From positions 1,349,501-1,413,500 of the forward strand of contig JAJEKV010000205.1 of the NCBI GenBank assembly GCA_021234155.1: 64,000 bases of DNA, read 5' to 3'. The notes under the pieces were generated by a model. The model saw nothing but the letters and a program-made list of their open reading frames with translations. It was not told the DNA's origin and did no database searches. This DNA is from Isoetes taiwanensis. Lineage: Eukaryota > Streptophyta > Lycopodiopsida > Isoetales > Isoetaceae. This document shows, piece by piece, positions 55,078 through 64,000 of the stretch (position 1 is the first letter of the stretch; each line of letters begins with the position of its first letter). A program made the translations under genes and the position numbers.

Positions 55078-55140
55078 AAGAGGGGGTGAATGTGACGTTC
55101 CATGTATTTATATGGTATATGTATAAATAAGCTGACACGT
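55078..55140 (+). other. internal polypurine tract and LTR-start-like sequence
   Basis: AAGAGGGGGTGAA is followed by TGTGACGTTCCATGTATTTA, then GCTGACACGTCACC. This resembles the polypurine tract plus first 60 bp of the flanking LTRs (TGTGACGTTCCAGGCATTCA ... GGGACACGTCACT). A matching end was not found. Confidence 0.5.
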
Positions 55141-58100
55141 CACCCAATAAAGGTACGCCATCATGGAGTATCTTAACCTAAGGGGTTGACCTAAAAGGGA
55201 TGAATTTAAACTTATGGTACTTTAACCCCGTACATAAACTATAATTTTCCCATGGGATTATGCCATAGTTCCAAAGGTTTCTACCACGGTCCAAGGCCTT
55301 TTCTAAAGGTTCCTTGATTAATTTGCGTTTCGCCATGTTTTGTCACACCTAACCTAGTTATCTTAAGTTAGCATGTCAACCTCAACTTTTGATCCCTTTG
55401 AATGTTGTCGTCTTTGGCTCCCTCATAATGAAGCGGAGGCACTAAAACCCCTGGTCTTCTAATAGGAAAATCCAATGTTTCAATCTTCGTTAGTAAGCCA
55501 TATGATTATCCAATTCCTTACCCTCTTAAGAGTTTCAAGTCATAATCTCTAACGGGTCTATGCCGTAAGGAAGCGGATCCTCCGGCTTCTATACGTACCT
55601 AGAATTGTTCACCGCGTGTAGGGTAACTCTTCGATTATATGGACTCTTGGTCTATATAACCACAACCGTTCGATCAATACACCTCGTCTTGATTTTATCC
55701 GGGACTTGGAATTCCTATGTACTGCCCTCTTCTTGGTTACCCCTAAAGGTATAATCGCCAAAGTCATCGTACTCCTTCTTATCTTCCATCAGGGGACGCG
55801 ATATTCTTATATATCTTTTCATTCCCAAAACCAAATAAATGCTCTTAGCTTATAACGTTGAACTAATACATTGGTATCTAGAACCTTTGAGTAGTTAAGC
55901 TCTCATTATCGGTTATTCCAATACCGTTCCAACCATCCTCGGGATGTTTTTGAACGTAATAACACCGTAGTATATGCTAGACTTACTCTAGCTATTCTCA
56001 CTCATTTAAACTTTTCGTCTTCCTTAGTACGGCGTATCTAAGATAATCAACTCTAACCATTCGGATAACTTGAATGCTTATCTGCGGTAAAGCATACCTA
56101 ACCCAATATCACCAGTATATAAGCATATCATTATGCTCCTTCTGTAAACCTTGTCAAGTAATATTTCCCTCGCCTTGTACGAATATTCTATTCTCTTTTA
56201 ATATGACATACATCTGGATGTCACAATCGACATCCTTGATATCCTCGCTAGTGTAGTATGTAATACTACTAAATCCTTCAAACATCCGAAACCACTACGT
56301 TGTTATTATGAGATATAGTAACATGTGTGCACCAACCCTAACTCTTGACTCATATATGATTCGTTGACGTAGCCCTAGATGCTTCTCCTATATATGCTGT
56401 GGATTTCACACCACACCTTCTAGACTCTCTATCCTTAGGCTGCCTTGGTCCTCACGCTCTAGTCATAAATTCCATAGGGGCACATGCCACCCTAAGTTCC
56501 TAGTGGCCATACTTGATGTCTACTATAGGAATTCTTATCTTCATTACCTCCGTATTCATATATATGAACTAAAAGTTCTAGTATATACCCTATCTTTTTT
56601 TCTAGCTATGTTCCTAGTAAATGGTCCTAATACACATCTACCAACGTGGAACTACTCCTCGGGATGCACACACGATACCAAATCCAGAGCACATCCTCCT
56701 TGGCGAGATGTTCATTGGATGCCTCCCTTCTTCATATTCGGGCTTTGGTCTCTTCAAAGTGTCCCTCCAAACTCTCTATATTTGAAACATTGTTTACAAC
56801 AACTTTCAAGCACCTCTTGTCTCCCACTTGTCGTGTGGGTACATTACTTGCCTTCCTAATGTATCATTAGTTCAACGTCAACTTTCCTTCATAGAATAAG
56901 CTTCGCCAGAGCTCCAACATACTTTGTAGCTTTCAGACGGTTGCACCCTTTGCTAGCAATTTCGTCTTCCATTTCGGTCTTCTGAGAATGCTTATTCCCG
57001 CCGCCGTCGGTTCGACCTCAGCTCTCTTCACCTTGTGGGAAAACTTCGTCCCACACTATTGTCGATCTCTTATCCGGTGTCTACATACCCCCGTGACATA
57101 GGATCGGCCATTTCTTTAATTTTCACCCTCGCATAAGGATCATGCATTTGACCAACGTTATTAAGTGTATTCACGTGCCTACGTGGTCTTCTTAGTCGTC
57201 TATAATCTTGCGTCTTTGTTTCACACCTCAGGAACATCAATCTCTTTACCAAACACAATATATGTGTAATTTTATAATCCATAATTTATGGATCAACATC
57301 CTCATACACATTATTCTCTACCGTTCCACGAATCAAACCTACACTTTTAAAGTGTTTTCCCTCTCAGGAGCTGGGTACTTATAATCCAGTTTCCACCTTG
57401 GCATAGTACCTCCTTAACATGGTCTATAGTAGATAATCATAAACCACTTCTCCACCAGATATATCGTGCTATATCCAGTCTCCTTCTACATTGAATAGCA
57501 ACCTAGATGCCGCATCATACATCAATCCTCGTAATTTTTAGGTCCAGCATTTCACTTAGATACCAAACATCGTCATACCAATTTTCTCGAGTATCCATCC
57601 AAATTAGGGATATCTTAACACTCCTTATTCCCAACATTCAGCACTTCTACTTCAAGTAGGAGCCCGGGACCTCCTCAGTTATCATCATCTAACAGGCTCA
57701 GGGCAGACCACGCATGGTTTCGATGCTTCCGCCGTGAACACCATAGTCGCAACTGGCCTTCTGTGATACAGGACGATTGCATAGCCATAGCATCTGGGAT
57801 AGCGATACCGGGCGGTACCAATTACGTTGAATGTATACGTCAGCTGCACCTGTACCTGTATGTGTGATAAATTTATGAAAATAACAATAAAATAAATAAG
57901 TAATTCAAATATAAGAATATCGGGACGTCTGGTAAATGTACAAACATAACCAATGAATTAATATGTGTCCTCATGTGACTGCAATCTATGCTAAAGATAG
58001 AAAGTGTGATTGTGGAAACATTAAAGATAATCAGCAAGTTATTAAACACATAATCAAATATAATAGAAGGGGATAAGTATGTATGTCTTACACAAACTCC

Positions 58101-58606
58101 TAAGGGAATAACGAGACTTAGATAACGTTAACGTATATAGGTCAAAATGGAATATACGGTACAATATATAATTCTATTAAAGGGTAACTATAAATGTCAG
58201 AGGCATCTAAACACTCACAATAGCAATATATGAGTTGTTAAAATTGTACCAAAATAGGAAAACGAAATTGTAAAGTGAAGGGAGAATATAATACATATAC
58301 ACACAAAAGTTAATATGATTAGAATGACTTTCTATTAATCAGTGCGAGGTTAATAACTCTGTATTATAATATAACAACAAATGGAAGTTCTTTATATCTA
58401 TACCTGTCTTTAATATATAATCAGTTACCTGTATCTATAGAAAGAATGCTTTCTAACATAGATAGAGTGTGAGCTCGTCACCACGGATGAAACAGTGACA
58501 CTTCCACAAACTTTCACTGTTCACTTTTAACACTCCTAAGCGATGATCATGATGTGCTGCCCCGCAACAATAGTAGCCCGATCTTTGAGGGGGCGACATC
58601 ATTTTT
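55141..58606 (+). other. non-coding interior of the LARD-like element, right half
   Basis: No frame above 118 codons, no conserved motif. 57840-58450 is strongly AT-rich. The end (58575-58606) matches 547-566 at the window's left edge. Confidence 0.5.
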
Positions 58607-58619
58607 AAGGTGGGGAGAA
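58607..58619 (+). promoter_or_regulatory. polypurine tract of the LARD-like element
   Basis: AAGGTGGGGAGAA immediately before the 3' LTR start TGTGGCGTTCGG. Confidence 0.75.
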
Positions 58620-60331
58620 TGTGGCGTTCGGGCATTCATACGGTATCACGTATGCACTTGGTAGGGACACGTCACTAGGACATAAGGGGTAATTGGCTAA
58701 GTGGGCATCGACCACAATGGGTTTATTTAGCTATGTTAATAAATCCATTGTGGATAATTATAAAGTATATAGCCTAATTACCCTAATTAAGCTAAATTAG
58801 TTAATTAGCACCAACAAGGGGGTGCCACTTGGCCCAAATCGATTGGGCAAGGCATGGTTTCCATTTTGGACACCCAAATTAGGGCTTTTTGTGCCCCAAT
58901 TCGAATTAGGAGCAATTTGGAGATGGAGGAGAGGAGCTGCTTTGGCCTAAGGAGCATTTGGCCAAAGGATTCTCTTTGGCCAAAGGAGCATTTGGCCTTA
59001 AGGGCTATTCTTTGGCCCAAGGAGCAGCCGATTTGGCCCAAGGACTGTTGCTGACCTCACCAAAATCACTAAACAACCCCTAGTACATTTGCCACCCTTC
59101 AGACAAACACTATGGAAGCACCCCACGATAACGGGTCAGTAGAAACACTTTGGTTGGTAGTAGTTTAGTTGTGAATTCTAGGGTAGCGTTGTGATGTTCT
59201 CATACATGTTCTCTCGTGTGTTTTAATGGTAGGAACTAACCCTTGATTGTAAAGGTAAGTTCTCTTTATATTACGATTACGGGTTTGGTTCCTAAAAAGG
59301 ATGGATTGATAGTTCTTTGTATGGTATCACTCACGGAAATGGGGGAAATAAGGGCGGGGTAGAGACCTCACGAACTCATATCGTTAGTATGTTCCTAGAT
59401 AAAACCCGTAATTCCCAATATTGCGGCTGTGCACAAGAGCCCACCGGGTCCTAGATGCTATGGTGCGGCTTAGCACCGGACAAGGAACACAGTGGTGACA
59501 TGAGGAGTGGGGTCTTGCACGAGGCATACAAGGCTCCCCGAGACTTCTCTGAGTGGGCTAGGCGATGGCCGGTCACGTAGAGGGGCGGGTATGGGTCCGA
59601 CACTCCACGGGTGTAGAGGTGTGATCCGTATGGAGCACCTTGCACTTTGAGTAGATTTAGGGTGAGTAAGCGGGCACGGATGGGGGGGTGCTGATGCGGC
59701 ACGTATTCTCTAGCTCACCCATGGAACCACTGTGATTACGGAAGGGGCGCTTCCCAGGCACTGCCTCATCGGACCAGGCGTCATGAACACGAGTAGGCTC
59801 AAAGGGTGATACCTTGAACTGCGTCTCGGGAAGGCTATAAGCGAAGCCATAGCGTGAATTGACCCCATCGCAAAGTGTGCACAGGAGGGGCGGATGGAGT
59901 GGTCAACCCTAGCCGATGTTCTATGCCAGCCAACGCCATGCCAAGACTCGGTCTGCTGATCTCTTGAGGCCCAGCCGTCAGTCGATCCTCACTGGAGTCT
60001 GAGCCGGGGTAGAACCTGGGGTTTGGGTGTTTTCTTTGGTTTAGATGCATATTCTATGCCGTTGGTATTTGGATGGATGCACCACCCTTCGTGGTGGTTA
60101 TTTATATATGATTTATGCTGTGTGCTAACCCTTGTATTCATGCTTCCGCGACGTAGGAGTCCCATTGAAGGCGTGGGCCGAATGACCCCTTCGTGTCCTT
60201 CTTTCGGGCATCATTTCATAGATGGCCCGAAATAGACGGAGGGCCCTGCTCATGGCAAGTTGGTTGCCATGGGAGGGGAAAGTCCCTGTATGTATACGGC
60301 TGGGTGTCGTATATATTCAGGGAGCGTCACA
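58620..60331 (+). repeat. 3' LTR, 1712 bp
   Basis: Starts TGTGGCGTTCGGGCATTC and ends GGGAGCGTCACA, giving TG...CA. Followed by the duplicated TTAAA and then by ORF-B coding sequence. Confidence 0.85.
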
Positions 60332-60618
60332 TTAAACCAATTAGTTTTCTGAAAAATACAAGGGCCCCAGCCCCTTCATTTCGTGGCAAAAAACAGTTCA
60401 AGCAAGCACGCACAAGTATCTCAAGCTGCTCCAATACTAGGGTGAGTTATCCGCCTAGAATGACCATTGCCCCAAACAGTAATACAAAAAAAGAGACCGA
60501 CTGCGATTCAATTGAATACTTGGGTTCTAGTAAAAATGTTGAAACCTCAGTCAACAAGGCTGCACCCCAAGTTGAAGACCGTACTGCTGGTGCACAAGGA
60601 CAAAAACTCAAATATTGA
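60332..60618 (+). CDS. ORF-B of unit 2, 3' part
   Basis: Continuation after the LTR insertion: KPISFLKNTRAPAPSFRGKK then QFKQARTSISSCSNTRVSYP, to GAQGQKLKY and stop TGA at 60616-60618. Unit 1 has TAG in place of the first CAG. A second frame over the same DNA (LVHKDKNSNIE, ending at a GAG|GTATTT donor) would splice in phase to the reverse transcriptase exon of unit 1, so a frame switch or another small intron may join ORF-B to the reverse transcriptase. Confidence 0.5.
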
Positions 60619-60812
60619 GGTATTTTCTATTTTATTTGATCTTGCACTTGCTTTGTTTAAAATATGCACTTGTTTATTTTGTTGGTCTATCAATTGTATT
60701 TAAACGTCAATACCTATTGACACTATACTTTTAAGTACCCCTCTGCCACTCGGCCTGATCAATACCCAATGACTCGGTCATCTAGTACCCGTACCTTTGC
60801 TGCCAGGCCGGG

Positions 60813-61355
60813 TTTTTTTTTTTTTTTTTGAAGAACGTGATATACTTCATATTATACACTCAAAATATTACAAAGGACTTCCAGAAGTAAGAAATGTCCC
60901 AGAAGCATCAATCACTTTTAGATGATCACTCCATATTGGAATTTTAATACGATCAGGCCAATTGGAGATCTGAAAGCAATTATACAACTTCTTACGAATT
61001 TCTTGAAGCACCATCTGAGAAGAAATACGCTTATCATAAAAGACCTTTCTTCGCCTTCGCTTCCATACACTCCATATTAGCCAAGACTTTGCCATGTGAA
61101 ATGCAATCCTTTTAGAAGCAGTCCACTGATTTGGATAAATACCCAAAAGAAAGTGCTGACTATCCAAAGATACTCCAAATAGAGAATGCAGCCAGGACCT
61201 AAGACTCAGCTCTGCACACAAATATAAACAGTGCTCCAATGTTTCAATGCACCGCTCACACATTGGGCAAAGTGGGCTTACTCCCGGCTTAAAGCGATGA
61301 ACCATCTCATTAACTCTCAAAGAGCGATGAATCACCTGCCAAAGTAGAACATTTA
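60813..61355 (-). mobile_element. 5'-truncated L1 tail with poly(A)
   Basis: Minus strand: zf-RVT coding sequence, a 38-bp 3' UTR (TGAAGTATATCACGTTCTTC) and 17 A (T on plus, 60813-60829). The truncated 5' end abuts the 91-bp duplication at 61356. It defines the right edge of the nest. Confidence 0.75.
60868..61335 (-). CDS. L1 ORF2 C-terminus, zf-RVT domain
   Basis: The frame reads VIHRSLRVNEMVHRFKPG, then CPMCERCIETLEHCLYLCAE (C-x2-C...H...C), then WLIWSVWKRRRRKVFYDKRI: the reverse-transcriptase zinc-binding domain and following W-x-x-W-x-x-R-R text of plant L1 elements. The residues upstream of 61355 are lost. Confidence 0.8.
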   Translation of the reverse strand: MIHRSLRVNEMVHRFKPGVSPLCPMCERCIETLEHCLYLCAELSLRSWLHSLFGVSLDSQHFLLGIYPNQWTASKRIAFHMAKSWLIWSVWKRRRRKVFYDKRISSQMVLQEIRKKLYNCFQISNWPDRIKIPIWSDHLKVIDASGTFLTSGSPL

Positions 61356-61800
61356 CCTCAAAAACACACAGTCATCCTCCTCATAGGTAACATCACATCT
61401 ACGCTTATTAGCATAAACTTGAGTGCGATCTTGCGCTCTATGCAAGTTTTGTCGACATTGACGCAAAATTGCATTAATGTCATCCAACATATTCACGATA
61501 GTATCCATCTTTAGATACTTATGCATACCGGCATAAGTTCTGGGATTTTGCCCCATCATAGCGACAAAGGGAGTCATCTTAATCCCCATATGATGGCTGT
61601 TGTTAAATGCAAACTCTAGGTAAGGCAAATACTCCTCCCAACGAGTTTGACATTCATGGACAAAACTTCTCAATATATTCTCCAAGCACGGTTTGGCCAT
61701 CCATTTGTGGGTGGTTACCACTACTCATTCTCAATCGCACCTTGAGACCTTTCATAAGGTCCCAAAAGTGACCCGTAAACTTGGTATACCTATCACTTAT
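61356..61800 (-). CDS. integrase core end and C-terminal part (chromovirus)
   Basis: Minus strand: GHFWDLMKGLKVRLRMSSGN, HPQMDGQT (HPQ-D-G-Q-T), then after a small frame change FVHECQTRWEEYLPYLEFAF, NNSHHMGIKMTPFVAMMGQN, and DRTQVYANKRRCDVTYEEDD. This is the D,D-35-E core's end and the following linker. It is cut at 61356 and continues at 36990. Confidence 0.8.
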
Positions 61801-61915
61801 GATAGATAAGACAAACCAAAAATAGGGAAAACATATCTCACATATGCAGTTCCTACATCTGGACTGGTAGCATCTCCTTTAAGGCCATAAATTTGGCGTA
61901 CTTAGTTAGACTTAA

Positions 61916-62251
61916 TCAGCACTTACCCATACCTGAGTGTTTTATCTTCTGGATCAAGGCAAAGCGACTATAAAGTCCATACTTATACAGTCTCGTCTTT
62001 GCAATGGTATAGGTGCAATAGTCCCAGGTACGACCATGGTCAACTTTAATAGCTTGACATGTCAAACAATATGAAACCAAGTCCCTGACTCGTTCCTTCA
62101 TGTCTGGCCAATAGTAGTGGCGCTTGACCAACTCATAGGTCTTCCACTCACCTCCATCCCCAACTTGTGGGGTTTCATGATGGTCACGCAATATCAATTC
62201 TCGAAGATTAGCATGCAATGGTACATAAATCCTTGCTTTATAAAAGTACAA
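61916..62251 (-). CDS. integrase H2C2 zinc finger
   Basis: IYVPLHANLRELILRDHHET, then ELVKRHYYWPDMKERVRDLV and SYCLTCQAIK: the H-x-H/H...C-x-x-C finger ahead of Ty3 integrase cores. The frame is lost at about 62020 shortly after the finger. Confidence 0.8.
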   Translation of the reverse strand: MYFYKARIYVPLHANLRELILRDHHETPQVGDGGEWKTYELVKRHYYWPDMKERVRDLVSYCLTCQAIKVDHGRTWDYCTYTIAKTRLYKYGLYSRFALIQKIKHSGMGKC

Positions 62252-62404
62252 CCCATCTTGTTCAGTCCACCAATCCCCAGATTTGGTGCGGGTTGTTGCT
62301 TATCTTCTTGATATGCCTCTTCAATCCTTTGTAAGAGATCATTCTTCCCTTCCATCAAAGTATTCAATTAATGCTTAATCCTGGATAAGGCATCCGCAAC
62401 TGGA

Positions 62405-62822
62405 TTATTCTTTCGGAGTATGCTCAATACTAAAATGGAACTCATGCAAAAAGTCAAGCCACCTAGCTTTCCTAGGGCTAATCTCAGCTTGGCTTTGCAA
62501 GAATCTCAAAGGCTTATGGTCAGTATATACCACAAACTTACGCGGCTTTTTACTGGTACCACATCTCAAGTAGTGCCGCCACGTCTTCAATGCATGAACT
62601 ATAGCCAATAGTTCTTGCTCATATATTGCATAATTCCATTCCGCTTGATTATTTCATATGCAATAATACGATCTTGTTGCATAAGCACAGCTCCCAGAGC
62701 TTGCCCACAAGCATCCGTGTATACCTCAAACGACTCATTGTGGTCGGGTACCTTCAGTACTGGACAACTCACCAAAAGACTTTTGATCCTTTCAAAGGCC
62801 TCTTTGTTAGTCCTGTGCCTCC
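62405..62822 (-). pseudogene. RNase H domain (chromovirus)
   Basis: Minus strand: EAFERIKSLLVSCPVLKVPD, ESFEVYTDACGQALGAVLMQ (Y-T-D-A-x-x-x-A-x-G), IIAYE, then after a frame change LAIVHALKTWRHYLRCGTS and KFVVYTDHKPLRFLQSQAEI. The order and catalytic D residues fit Ty3 RNase H. A short insertion separates it from the reverse transcriptase. Confidence 0.75.
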
Positions 62823-63383
62823 TGGTACAGGACTATTCATGCATACGACGGACCAGGTCAAGCTCAAGGATCCGCAGTCAACCACGGGTCAGCCATCCAA
62901 GGCCCCGCAGAAGACCAAGCAGCAGCCTATCAAGAGGCGCCGCTCAGACAAGTGAGGGGCCGTCACCGCCCGCGTCAACGTCCGCGTGATTCTAGGCACT
63001 TCAAGAGGCACCGCCAACATTCCTGCAAATCAGGCCTCCTTCCAGGAGTCGGCACCGAGATCAGTCAGAGTGTCTATATTGGGCCAAAGGCCATTGTACT
63101 ATATAGATGAGTAGAGCTAGCATATGAGGGCTAGATGAGTTTTGAGTCTTGTCTCTCTTCAGTCTTCTCTCGATTGCGAGAGCTCATGTATGCTCATCAT
63201 TGATATCAAAGAAGCATATCATTTTCCTCTCATTGTTCTTTTCTGTTCCGTTTTCTTCTTCTTGTTCTTTTCTTGCAAATCCCGCGTGACATAGTCCCCC
63301 CGGATTCTCCTGTTAGATCCAAGGGTCCTCACAGAGGGCTGTCTTGCAGGAGTTCCCGAACCCAGACCCCAAACACTCTTGTT
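62812..63383 (+). mobile_element. about 570-bp insertion between reverse transcriptase and RNase H
   Basis: It breaks the polyprotein between WDQAQQE and EAFERIK. Similar bases, CTCTTTGTT (left) and CTCTTGTTG (right), flank it and may be the target duplication. The left end is an 8-bp hairpin, AGTCCTGT...ACAGGACT. The right half looks LTR-like: TGTACTATATAGATGAGTAG, pyrimidine-rich CTCTCATTGTTCTTTTCTG. A plus-strand frame (to 62955) ends in the basic QQPIKRRRSDK. Family not recognised; GC-richer than its surroundings. Confidence 0.5.
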
Positions 63384-64000
63384 GAGCTTGATCCCACATA
63401 TACTCTTGATCTTTTCTTAAAAGATCGGTGAGCGGGGCTACTACCTTAGAAAACTTAGGCACACATTTTTGGTAGTAGGTAGCCAACCCAAGAAAACTTC
63501 TCAACTCATGAACATTATCAGGTTGAATCCATTGTTGTACTGCTCGTACTTTGCTAGGGTCCGGAGACACTGCCTTCCCCGACATGATGTAACCTAAATA
63601 AGCAACCCTTTGCTTGAGGAAATCACATTTAGAAATTTTGGCATACAACTTATTGGCTCGCAACACTTTAAGCACTTGCTCTAGATGCTGAAAGTGTTCT
63701 TCCAATGAGTTCGAGTATACAAGTATATCATCCAAGAATACTTCAACTGATTTGTCTAAATAATCAGCGAATACTCGATTTATCAATCTCATGAACGTAG
63801 CCGGCGCATTGGTGAGACCAAACAACATGACTAAGAACTCATAGTGGCCTTGATGAGTTCGAAAGGCAGTCTTCGGTTCGTCACCCTCACAGACTTTAAT
63901 GTGATGATATCCACTCCTTAGATCAATTTTGGTGAACCAAGTTGCACCACCCAAACGATCTAAGATATCATCAATCTGTGGTAAAGGATATCTATCCTTA
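63313..64000 (-). CDS. Ty3/gypsy reverse transcriptase (enters from the right edge)
   Basis: From the window edge: KDRYPLPQIDDIL (63962-64000), then WFTKIDLRSGYHHIKV, TAFRTHQGHYEFLVMLFGLT, NAPATFMRLIN, VFLDDILVYS (catalytic F-L-D-D), KCDFLKQRVAYLGYIMS, ELRSFLGLATYYQKCVPKFS and PLTDLLRKDQEYMWDQAQQE. All core residues are present and the frame is open over 640 bp. Gypsy sequence ends at about 63385; the remaining codons to 63313 belong to the inserted piece. Confidence 0.9.
   Translation of the reverse strand, partial: KDRYPLPQIDDILDRLGGATWFTKIDLRSGYHHIKVCEGDEPKTAFRTHQGHYEFLVMLFGLTNAPATFMRLINRVFADYLDKSVEVFLDDILVYSNSLEEHFQHLEQVLKVLRANKLYAKISKCDFLKQRVAYLGYIMSGKAVSPDPSKVRAVQQWIQPDNVHELRSFLGLATYYQKCVPKFSKVVAPLTDLLRKDQEYMWDQAQQECLGSGFGNSCKTALCEDPWI

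Larger units (their letters stand above)
50162..60331 (+). mobile_element. 10,170-bp LTR element without recognisable genes (LARD-like)
   Basis: It lies between TTAAA (50157-50161) and TTAAA (60332-60336), and the uninterrupted target exists at 43435-43447 in unit 1. Two LTRs of 1712 bp each, a primer binding site TGGTATCGAGCC (51876-51887; one base short of the common TGGTATCAGAGCC for initiator Met-tRNA), and a polypurine tract before the 3' LTR are present. In the 6.7-kb interior the longest frame is 118 codons and no gag, protease, reverse transcriptase or integrase motif was found. It fits a large retrotransposon derivative moved by a partner's proteins. Confidence 0.85.
46188..60803 (+). 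mobile_element. Penelope-like element unit 2, split by a long-LTR element
   Basis: Direct tandem copy of unit 1, starting ATAAACATCTTAAATC. It is very similar until 50161, where the long-LTR element is inserted, and resumes at 60332 (after the duplicated TTAAA) to 60803. There CTTTGCTGC is joined to CAGGCCGGG plus 17 T; in unit 1 the same place continues TCATAGCAGGG. The reverse transcriptase exon is missing, so unit 2 is truncated at the 3' side. Confidence 0.75.
35012..64000 (-). mobile_element. Ty3/gypsy chromovirus, interrupted by a 24.3-kb nest
   Basis: Read on the minus strand from the window's right edge: reverse transcriptase (64000-63385), RNase H (62822-62405), integrase zinc finger (62251-61916), integrase core and C-terminus (about 61800-61356), then after the nest the integrase C-terminus and a chromodomain-like tail (36990-36602), a polypurine tract (36584-36568) and the 3' LTR (36567-35012). 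The left flank ACTGA (35007-35011) would be the target duplication. The 5' part (gag, protease, 5' LTR) lies beyond 64000. The split halves overlap by a 91-bp duplication. Confidence 0.85.

Noticed and set aside
39459-60829. Telomeric repeats at Penelope-like unit junctions
   Set aside because: GGCCGGG plus T-runs are not TTTAGGG or a related repeat.

Overview
The window is nuclear DNA of a eukaryote, most likely a streptophyte: a non-seed land plant or a charophycean relative. The evidence is a spliced plant-type coatomer delta gene with GT-AG introns, a Ty3/gypsy chromovirus, plant L1-type LINEs with a zf-RVT tail, and LTRs about 1.7 kb long. The exact group cannot be read from the sequence. 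Nothing bacterial, no rRNA, no CRISPR and no telomeric array was seen. Only one gene looks like an intact housekeeping gene; most of the rest is nested transposable elements and AT-rich DNA.

Layout. (1) 1-2232: the 3' end of a long-LTR element whose LTR (579-2232) is inserted into the 3' end of the next gene. (2) 2233-about 9990, minus strand: a multi-exon gene joining a ParB-like domain to a beta-class DNA methyltransferase (DLPYG motif, then KP...PGD.VLD). One intron carries a 4.0-kb terminal-inverted-repeat insertion (4976-8975), and many introns carry the palindrome TATTCYRGAATA. (3) 10119-16399, plus strand: a proline-rich ORF, then a broken transposase-like gene of the DUF7869 type, split by a 5'-truncated LINE (13032-16210) with duplicated AATTAC. 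(4) 16750-19055: a second LINE with an (ATTCT)n tail. (5) 20004-22569, minus strand: coatomer subunit delta, eleven coding exons, intact. (6) 22.6-31.9 kb: mostly unassigned, with LINE 3'-end fragments and short repeats. (7) 31984-34970, minus strand: a damaged L1 LINE. (8) 35012 to beyond 64000, minus strand: a chromovirus whose integrase gene is interrupted by a 24.3-kb nest (37079-61355) bounded by a 91-bp duplication. (9) Inside the nest: three head-to-tail units of a Penelope-like element (unit 0, unit 1, unit 2) with introns, extra unrecognised ORFs and a reverse transcriptase without a GIY-YIG nuclease. Unit 2 is split by a 10,170-bp LTR element without recognisable genes (50162-60331), flanked by TTAAA on both sides. 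An L1 tail closes the nest.

How the parts relate. The nesting gives an order: chromovirus first, then the LINE/Penelope cluster, then the long-LTR element. The best candidates for something new are the eukaryotic ParB-methyltransferase gene with palindrome-bearing introns, placed divergently from a transposase-like gene, and the intron-containing Penelope-like element with two accessory ORFs and a covarying hairpin.

Caution. Near-identical copies differ mainly where one has CAG or CTG and the other CG, CCG or CGG, often with a length change. Several frameshifts may therefore be sequence errors at methylated CHG sites and not real decay.
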